Assembly (NCBI GenBank): GCA_002293145.1
Contig: DBCO01000011.1
Coordinates: 1-30,853, forward strand
Origin: Akkermansiaceae bacterium UBA956
Lineage (GTDB): Bacteria > Verrucomicrobiota > Verrucomicrobiia > Verrucomicrobiales > Akkermansiaceae
Direction: 5' to 3'
Length of the DNA stretch: 30,853 bases
Position numbers and translations under genes: made by a program. Shown piece by piece: positions 25,739 through 30,853 of this stretch. How positions within the stretch are numbered: the stretch's first letter is position 1; the number at the start of each line of letters is the position of its first letter. The notes below the pieces were generated by a model. That model saw nothing but the letters and a program-made list of their open reading frames with translations. It did no database searches and was not told where the DNA came from.

Positions 25739-25760
25739 CCTAAAATCTTTCGCACAATGC

Positions 25761-27059
25761 TTATGCGAACACGCTGTCCACAGGCATACCTTTATCAGCG
25801 ATCTTGAATGGACGCTTGCTCGGCGACATGATCACCAACTCATGAGGTAAGCCCAGAGCCTTTGCAATCGTCGCGTTGAAATCTTGCACCGTGACTGGGT
25901 CTTTCTTAACCTTGTTGCCACTTGGATCAGTCTCACCGTGTTTGTATCCACCCTTGATTCCACCACCAGCCAGCAGACAGGTGTAGGCGCTAGGATGGTG
26001 ATCGCGACCGTCCTTATGCTCGGACTTAATCTCTGGCGTGCGACCAAATTCTGTCGCCACTACCACGAGGGTGTCCTGAAGTTTTCCACGTTTCTCAAGG
26101 TCCGTGATCAATGCAGCATACGCTTGGTCAAACTCCTTGCATCGGCCTTCTACTGCGGTGAAGTTGTCATAGTGCGTGTCCCAACCACCAAGCTGAACTT
26201 CCACGAAGCGCACACCGTGTTCCACCAATCGACGTGCCAGCAAGCAGCCTTGAGCAAAGCGGCTCGTTCCGTAAAGTTTCTTAGTTTCCGCTGATTCTTC
26301 GTTCAGATTGAATGCCTTCAAATCTTTGGAGTTCATCAGCTTAATTGCTTCCTGATAGAGATCTTGATATGCCTGCACATCGGCATTAGCATAGCGTCCG
26401 TGAAACTTTTTGTTGAGGCGGTCGGCAAGGCTCAAGCGACGATCAAAATCTTCCTTGCTCACTTCACCCACGCGGTGCGAGTCCTGCAAGCCTTCCGTCG
26501 GGCTACCAATTGGCGCAGCAGCATATTTTGCTCCGAAAAAGCCACCGCCCGAATGATCCGCAGGGGTATCAATTGAGACAAAACCGGGGATTTCTTCGTT
26601 GATGCGACCGCCCAATTTCATCACCCAAGAACCTAGCGATGGATGCTTAATCGTGCCACGCAGATTGTAGCTGGTATGCATCACATAAGCACCTTGCTCG
26701 TGCGCGCCTTGAATGGATGTCATCGAGTTGATCACCGCAACTTTGTCCATCACCTTCGCCGTTTGCGGTAAGTAGTGACCAACCATGATGTCATCCGCAC
26801 TGGAGGCAATCGCCTCGGTTTTACCCATCACCTCTTTTTTCTTCGGCTTGGTGTCGAAGGTATCGATATGACTCATACCGCCCGACATATACAAATAAAT
26901 GACGTGCTTGGCCTTGGCCACTTGTGCCGCACTCGCGGGTGCCGCCTCAGCAATGCCAACTCCCACCATGGGGAAAAGATGCACGCCTAGGTAGGTACGG
27001 GCTGCGTTCGAGAGAAATTGGCGTCTTGTGAATTCGTCAGGTTTTATAAAAGGATTCAT
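25761..27059 (-). CDS. DUF1501 family protein, second copy (partner of upstream PSD1 gene)
   Basis: A 432-residue exported protein of the DUF1501 family. ATG 27059 is preferred to the TTG at 27065. The N-terminus has a twin-arginine motif, TRRQFLSNAA (Arg 12-13), and a hydrophobic stretch, implying Tat export. Family motifs are IYLYMSGGMSHIDTFDTKPK, FVEVQLGGWDTHYDNF, VVVATEFGRTPE and HKDGRDHHPSAYTCLLAGGGIKGG (split by family position). Compared with the copy at 9208-10644 it is shorter and has DTHYDNF where the other has DQHGD, so the two are distant paralogues rather than a recent duplication. It follows the DUF1549/DUF1553 gene by 51 bases and is co-directional, almost surely one operon. 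The substrate is unknown. Confidence 0.93.
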   Translation of the reverse strand: MNPFIKPDEFTRRQFLSNAARTYLGVHLFPMVGVGIAEAAPASAAQVAKAKHVIYLYMSGGMSHIDTFDTKPKKKEVMGKTEAIASSADDIMVGHYLPQTAKVMDKVAVINSMTSIQGAHEQGAYVMHTSYNLRGTIKHPSLGSWVMKLGGRINEEIPGFVSIDTPADHSGGGFFGAKYAAAPIGSPTEGLQDSHRVGEVSKEDFDRRLSLADRLNKKFHGRYANADVQAYQDLYQEAIKLMNSKDLKAFNLNEESAETKKLYGTSRFAQGCLLARRLVEHGVRFVEVQLGGWDTHYDNFTAVEGRCKEFDQAYAALITDLEKRGKLQDTLVVVATEFGRTPEIKSEHKDGRDHHPSAYTCLLAGGGIKGGYKHGETDPSGNKVKKDPVTVQDFNATIAKALGLPHELVIMSPSKRPFKIADKGMPVDSVFA

Positions 27060-27110
27060 GATCAAAAAATGTTAGGGTTAGTAAAGCAACAATTGGTTAG
27101 AAAATAAAAA

Positions 27111-29006
27111 TTATTGAAGAAAGAGAAACTCCGAGGACATCACCAGTGCTGACACGATGTTGCTGATTCCTGCTTCACCAGAAGCTTTGATCTCATCTTT
27201 CATCCAGCCCATTTCCTCCGTACTTGGTGGACGACTAAGAATCGCAACATAAATGCGGCGAATTTTTTCCTCATCCGTCTTCACACCCTTTAAGCCTTTG
27301 TAGATGTGTGCATCAGGATTATTCACCAACTGACGTTGCACAAAACCATTCATCAACGAGAGCACTTGCCCCACGTTGGGCTCACGGCTAGCGGCCTCGA
27401 CGACATCGCGCTCAGATTGACCAAACAAATAAAGGAAATGCGAGCGTGGCGCAGGAGAAGGCAGTTCCGATGCGCGCACTTGTGCATCTTGGTTGTAGGT
27501 CTGCACTTGATTCATCATGTTCATATCACCGCCACCACTGCCGCCGCCACCGCTTTTTACCTCAGCAACAAACTTGGTGAAATACGCCCGCAATTCCTGC
27601 TCGGAGTTCAAAGCGAGCACGTCTTTAGAAAGTTGAGACATCGACTTTTTGCCTACCAAAACGGGGCGTCCGCCGAAGTAAATGCGATCATCCAAGGTGC
27701 GCATGGGCTTCTTGTCTGGATCCCCGCCAGCTAAGGTAATCAAAGAATCCCAGATTTGCTCCGAGGAGAGACGCTCGATCTTACGACCATGGAAGTCATC
27801 ACCCGTTTCTACGGTCGAGGGATTCGGATTGGTCGCAAACTGGAAGGTGCGGGTCAACATCAGCACGTGCTGAAAGTCGCGGAGATTGTATTTCAAATCC
27901 ATCATCGTTTGCACCAAGTGCATCATCAATTCTGGCGATTGCGTTTCTTTGGAGGCAATGAACTCGTCCACGGGCTCATAGAATCCTTTACCCATGATGC
28001 GCTTCCACATGCGGTTAGCAATCACCGAGGGGAACTGCTCGCCGTTTTTCAGCGTCACCCACTCGGCCATCTGCTGGCGTCCATCATCCTGATCTTTCTT
28101 ATCAGACATGCGTACACCTTTGCCGAATGGTGTTCTAGCAGCCACCATTTCGCCCGGTTCAGCATCACGGTATTGATAATCCGACGGCAGAGAAATCCGA
28201 CCCGTACCACCGCCGGAGAGACTCATTCCGTAGACCCGATCCCAAATGATTTGCGCAATGGAGTACTCTTGACCACGCTCCGTGCGGTCGTCTTGCAGCT
28301 CGCGCCAAAGCTTGTTCATGTGCTGCTGCTTCAAAGTGTCCTGACCGTTGGTGAAAGCTGCGAGCTGATAGAAATCATGGCGCTCGGTCGTGCCGAATGG
28401 ATCATCATGGCACTGGGCGCACTCCATTTTCGAGCCCAAGAAAATCCGCATCGAGTTCGCGAGGTTATCCAGTGGCATACCGCGGTCCCGTGTGTAGTAG
28501 CCAACCGCTGCCGATTTTTGAGCCCAGCCATCTCCCTCCGCGGCTAGGAGCTGATGCACAAACTTGTCCCACGGCATATTGTCCTGGATCGCCATGCGCA
28601 CCCAGTTGCGATAAGGCTCATTGTTTGCCGTGCTGCCAATGCGACCATCCGCCAAGCGCAACAAATCAAACGCCCAGTTGCTCATGTGGCTGGCGTGCCC
28701 CTTCGAGCTCAACAAATACGCCACCAATTCTTCGCGCTTCGTCGGCTCATCAATCTCCAAAAACGCACGTCCTTCTTCCATCGTCGGAATCCGTCCCACA
28801 CTCACCAAGAAGGCACGTCGCAAAAATGTCGCATCATCCGTGACCTTCGGCACCGGCAATTTTTTCTGACGATAGAAATTCGCCACAGCCTGATCTATCT
28901 TCAGTGCGGCCTTCTTCAAACCATCCAAATGCTCCTGTGTGCCTGGTGATTCAATCCCGAACACCAAACCTGGCAGCAGTGCCAATGCGAAAACAATACG
29001 TTTCAT
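27111..29006 (-). CDS. DUF1549/DUF1553 (PSD1-type) exported protein, compact form
   Basis: A 631-residue protein from the ATG at 29006, which directly precedes the signal peptide MKRIVFALALLPGLVFG; the longer frame upstream is not credible. DUF1549 covers about residues 35-250 (DATFLRRAFLVSVGRIPT, a single heme-type motif CAQCH at 196-200 followed by DDPFG). DUF1553 covers about 320-600 (NRMWKRIMGKGFYEPVDEF, LTRTFQFATNPNPS, LSSEQIWDSL). Unlike the paralogue at 5977-9189 it has no PSCyt1 cytochrome domain, no LamG module and no lipid anchor. A glycine- and serine-rich linker (KSGGGGSGGGDMN) interrupts the DUF1553 region. Likely periplasmic; function unproven. First gene of the operon with the DUF1501 protein. 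Confidence 0.93.
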   Translation of the reverse strand: MKRIVFALALLPGLVFGIESPGTQEHLDGLKKAALKIDQAVANFYRQKKLPVPKVTDDATFLRRAFLVSVGRIPTMEEGRAFLEIDEPTKREELVAYLLSSKGHASHMSNWAFDLLRLADGRIGSTANNEPYRNWVRMAIQDNMPWDKFVHQLLAAEGDGWAQKSAAVGYYTRDRGMPLDNLANSMRIFLGSKMECAQCHDDPFGTTERHDFYQLAAFTNGQDTLKQQHMNKLWRELQDDRTERGQEYSIAQIIWDRVYGMSLSGGGTGRISLPSDYQYRDAEPGEMVAARTPFGKGVRMSDKKDQDDGRQQMAEWVTLKNGEQFPSVIANRMWKRIMGKGFYEPVDEFIASKETQSPELMMHLVQTMMDLKYNLRDFQHVLMLTRTFQFATNPNPSTVETGDDFHGRKIERLSSEQIWDSLITLAGGDPDKKPMRTLDDRIYFGGRPVLVGKKSMSQLSKDVLALNSEQELRAYFTKFVAEVKSGGGGSGGGDMNMMNQVQTYNQDAQVRASELPSPAPRSHFLYLFGQSERDVVEAASREPNVGQVLSLMNGFVQRQLVNNPDAHIYKGLKGVKTDEEKIRRIYVAILSRPPSTEEMGWMKDEIKASGEAGISNIVSALVMSSEFLFLQ

Positions 29007-29016
29007 ATGAAACACA

Positions 29017-29044
29017 AAATTACCGCCAGATCCAGTGCTGTCAA
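29017..29044 (-). promoter_or_regulatory. Promoter-like element TTGACA-16-TAATTT
   Basis: On the minus strand a consensus -35 TTGACA (29044-29039) and -10 TAATTT (29022-29017) are 16 bases apart. The -10 ends 10 bases before the ATG at 29006, so the message would have a leader of only a few bases. This supports the chosen start of the PSD1 gene. Confidence 0.5.
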
Positions 29045-29125
29045 TCAAAAAAACGCCTTTTTTTTTAATAAAATTAACCAACATTCGTATAATCCACTGC
29101 AAAATCAGACGAACTCTTCCCATTC

Positions 29126-29153
29126 TTGACATCCCACCTCACCAAACTATTCT
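29126..29153 (+). promoter_or_regulatory. Promoter-like element TTGACA-16-TATTCT
   Basis: A perfect -35 TTGACA (29126-29131) and -10 TATTCT (29148-29153) with a 16-base spacer. The expected transcription start coincides with the A of the pectate lyase ATG at 29160, predicting a leaderless transcript. No Shine-Dalgarno sequence precedes the gene, which agrees. Confidence 0.5.
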
Positions 29154-29159
29154 CCGTTT

Positions 29160-30218
29160 ATGAACCAATTTCTCCGAAGTTCACTCTTATTTTTCCTTCT
29201 AACAACAACAATATTTGCCGAGAAAAATAAAGTCGTCGATCTCCTCAAGCAGCCCGATTCCTGGTTCGCCAGTAAAGCCGCCACCCAGGCAGCTACCATC
29301 ATTCTCTCCTACCAAAGCCCGCGCGGCGCTTGGCCCAAAAACACCAACACCGCCGGCGAAGCCTACACTGGCGATCCCGAAAAAATCGACCCCACCTTCG
29401 ACAACGGTGCCACCACCGATGAACTCCGATTCCTCGCCCGCCTCCACCAGGCCCAAGCCTCTCGCTCCTACGAAAAAGCCTTTATCCGCGGGCTCGACTA
29501 CATCCACCGCGGCCAATACCGCAATGGCGGCTGGCCTCAGTTCCACCCTCCTGGTAACAAATACCACCGCCACATCACCTTCAACGACGGCACCATGGTC
29601 CGACTCCTTGAATTCCTTCGCGAGATCGCCGATCCCAAAAAGCACCCTCAATACCAATTCCTCACCGACCAACAACGCACCAAGGCCGGTAGCGCCTTCG
29701 ATCAAGGCATCCAATGCATCCTCCGCTGCCAAATCATCATCGATGGTAAACCCACCGTCTGGTGCGCCCAACACGATGAAGTCAGCTTCCAGCCCGCACT
29801 CGCCCGCTCCTACGAACTCCCCTCCCTCAGCGGCTCCGAGTCCGTCGGCATCACCCGCCTCCTCATGAGTATCGATGAGCCATCGCCCGAAATCATCCGC
29901 GCCATCGAGGCCGCCGTTGCTTGGTTCACAGATCATGCCCTCTATGATATTCGCATCGAGGAAATCAAAAACAAAGATGGCAAAAAAGACCGCGTTGTCG
30001 TCAAGGACCGCAAAGCGCCCCGCCTCTGGGCCCGCTTCTACGATCTCAAAACCCAACAACCACTCTTCTGTGATCGTGACGGCATCCCCCTCAAAACCTA
30101 CGCCGAGCTCGGCCACGAACGCCGCAACGGCTACGCCTGGTATGGCAACTGGGCCGAAAACCTTCTCGAAAAAAACTACCCCAAGTGGAAAAAGTCCCTG
30201 CCTATCAACAAAAGATAA
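29160..30218 (+). CDS. Pectate lyase, PelA/PL10-like
   Basis: A 352-residue exported enzyme. The signal peptide (residues 1-20, ending IFA) is followed by family motifs: SPRGAWPKN (53-61), the FDNGATTDELRFLARL block (80-95), GQYRNGGWPQFHPPG (118-132), ITFNDGTMVRLL, PTVWCAQHDE (198-207) and KAPRLWARFYDL (285-296), the last with the arginine-containing region expected for the beta-elimination base. The length fits a single polysaccharide lyase family 10 domain without added binding modules. It cleaves polygalacturonate by calcium-dependent beta-elimination in the periplasm or outside the cell. The coding strand is strikingly C-rich at third positions compared with neighbouring genes, which opens a long spurious frame on the other strand. 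Apparently monocistronic. Confidence 0.93.
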   Translation: MNQFLRSSLLFFLLTTTIFAEKNKVVDLLKQPDSWFASKAATQAATIILSYQSPRGAWPKNTNTAGEAYTGDPEKIDPTFDNGATTDELRFLARLHQAQASRSYEKAFIRGLDYIHRGQYRNGGWPQFHPPGNKYHRHITFNDGTMVRLLEFLREIADPKKHPQYQFLTDQQRTKAGSAFDQGIQCILRCQIIIDGKPTVWCAQHDEVSFQPALARSYELPSLSGSESVGITRLLMSIDEPSPEIIRAIEAAVAWFTDHALYDIRIEEIKNKDGKKDRVVVKDRKAPRLWARFYDLKTQQPLFCDRDGIPLKTYAELGHERRNGYAWYGNWAENLLEKNYPKWKKSLPINKR

Positions 30219-30252
30219 TTCCGCCTAAAACTGGGGCATCGACCATCTTTAT

Positions 30253-30265
30253 TACAAATTTTGTA
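30253..30265. repeat. Small palindrome TACAAA-T-TTTGTA
   Basis: A perfect 6-base inverted repeat around one base, 35 bases after the pectate lyase stop. It could be an operator-like site or chance in A/T-rich DNA. Nothing else is recognised in the 30219-30326 spacer. Confidence 0.25.
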
Positions 30266-30326
30266 AAGGGTCTGTCGCTGTATATTATGAGCGCATGCAC
30301 GGCGGGATGGAAGCTCGAATTCAATT

Positions 30327-30794
30327 TTAGGGCCTATCGCTGTTGGATGGTGCAGCTTGTTCGCTGGTCTTTTCCGTAGATTTGACCTTGGTCCAGACTT
30401 CACCCTGCAGTTCGTAGAGATGCGTTCCAGTAGGCGAGTTCTCAGCCCTAAAATCAGTATACCCATCTCCATTCTTGTCCAATATGTATGTGCTACTTGT
30501 GCCATCAGAAACTATTGTTGATGTCGTCCAAGATTCAGAGTCCTTCCAAGTAACTCCAAAATTACGTCCCTTCGGATCAACCTCCGCAACGGACAACTTC
30601 CCATCTACAACGCTCGCCCCGATCATAAGGTCTGGATCGCCCTCCCTCATCAGCATCACAGATTGTCCTTCCTTCAAGACAATCGGCTTATCACTCACCA
30701 CATTGTCTGGTAATGCTGCCGAACTAGATGTCGGCTTCTTGCTGCAAGAGGATATAGCAACGATCAAGAAGAGGGATGGAATTAGGTTTTTCAT
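30327..30794 (-). CDS. Small lipoprotein with EF-hand-like loop
   Basis: A 155-residue protein whose signal peptide ends in ISSC, giving a lipid-anchor cysteine at residue 17 (MKNLIPSLFLIVAISSC). The mature part begins with a Ser/Pro-rich linker. It then has a beta-rich region (SVMLMREGDPDLMIG, VAEVDPKGRNFGVTW, TYILDKNGDGYTDF) in which DKNGDGYTDF (106-115) resembles a calcium-binding EF-hand or dockerin loop, and ends in a Ser/Glu-rich tail. No enzymatic motif. Probably envelope-anchored. It converges with the pectate lyase gene. The start ATG at 30794 lies 59 bases from the window edge. The family is not recognised. Confidence 0.8.
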   Translation of the reverse strand: MKNLIPSLFLIVAISSCSKKPTSSSAALPDNVVSDKPIVLKEGQSVMLMREGDPDLMIGASVVDGKLSVAEVDPKGRNFGVTWKDSESWTTSTIVSDGTSSTYILDKNGDGYTDFRAENSPTGTHLYELQGEVWTKVKSTEKTSEQAAPSNSDRP

Positions 30795-30853
30795 TGGAAG
30801 CGATTTTTTTTTCGTTGAAATATTAAAATGAAATGGTGCTGGTTGAATGGGCG

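Noticed and set aside
29199..30116. 305-codon frame antisense to the pectate lyase gene
   Set aside because: Low-complexity Gly/Ala/Glu/Asp-rich translation produced by the C-rich third positions of the lyase gene, which has clear family motifs.
30176..30505. 109-codon minus-strand frame near the right end
   Set aside because: It overlaps the small lipoprotein gene in another frame and has no start context or recognisable domain.

Overview
The window reads as chromosomal DNA of a Gram-negative bacterium of the Verrucomicrobiota (Planctomycetes-Verrucomicrobia-Chlamydiae superphylum). The taxon call is an inference. It rests on two PSD1-type (DUF1549/DUF1553) plus DUF1501 gene pairs, a hallmark of planctomycetes and verrucomicrobia, on lpxD and skp/ompH genes that imply an LPS-bearing outer membrane, and on a near absence of Shine-Dalgarno sequences. 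No rRNA, tRNA or CRISPR array was seen.

Layout. 1-2940 (minus): a large secreted protein ending in a metzincin-like zinc site. 2941-3426: a hairpin-rich intergenic region. 3427-5865 (minus): a U32-family protein of the RlhA type. 5977-10644 (plus): a lipoprotein PSD1 protein with cytochrome and LamG modules, followed by a Tat-exported DUF1501 protein. 10645-11618: no intact gene, but the decayed 5' part of an IS4-family transposase on the minus strand. 11619-15386 (minus): a close-packed cluster of an exported SH3/BamE-like protein, an amidohydrolase and a sialate O-acetylesterase. 15544-16827 (plus): hemL. 17194-20753 (minus): sua5/tsaC, two tandem skp/ompH paralogues, then lpxD. 20884-23010 (plus): a glycoside hydrolase fused to a family-2 glycosyltransferase. 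23183-24430 (minus): a stand-alone JetD-like Toprim protein with no Wadjet partners. 24863-25477 (plus): a small exported protein. 25761-29006 (minus): a second PSD1-DUF1501 pair. 29160-30218 (plus): a pectate lyase. 30327-30794 (minus): a small lipoprotein.

How the genes fit together. Housekeeping functions (heme precursor synthesis, tRNA t6A modification, lipid A acylation, periplasmic chaperones, rRNA hydroxylation) alternate with exported carbohydrate-directed functions (pectate lyase, sialate O-acetylesterase, the two PSD1-DUF1501 modules, the hydrolase-glycosyltransferase fusion). This suggests a polysaccharide-degrading lifestyle.

The best candidates for something undescribed are the orphan JetD-like protein, the hydrolase-glycosyltransferase fusion, and the 978-residue metalloprotease-like protein with a one-residue-longer zinc motif. 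Several promoter-like elements have a 16-base spacer and end almost on the start codon, which suggests leaderless transcripts. No complete new multi-gene system could be established from the sequence alone.
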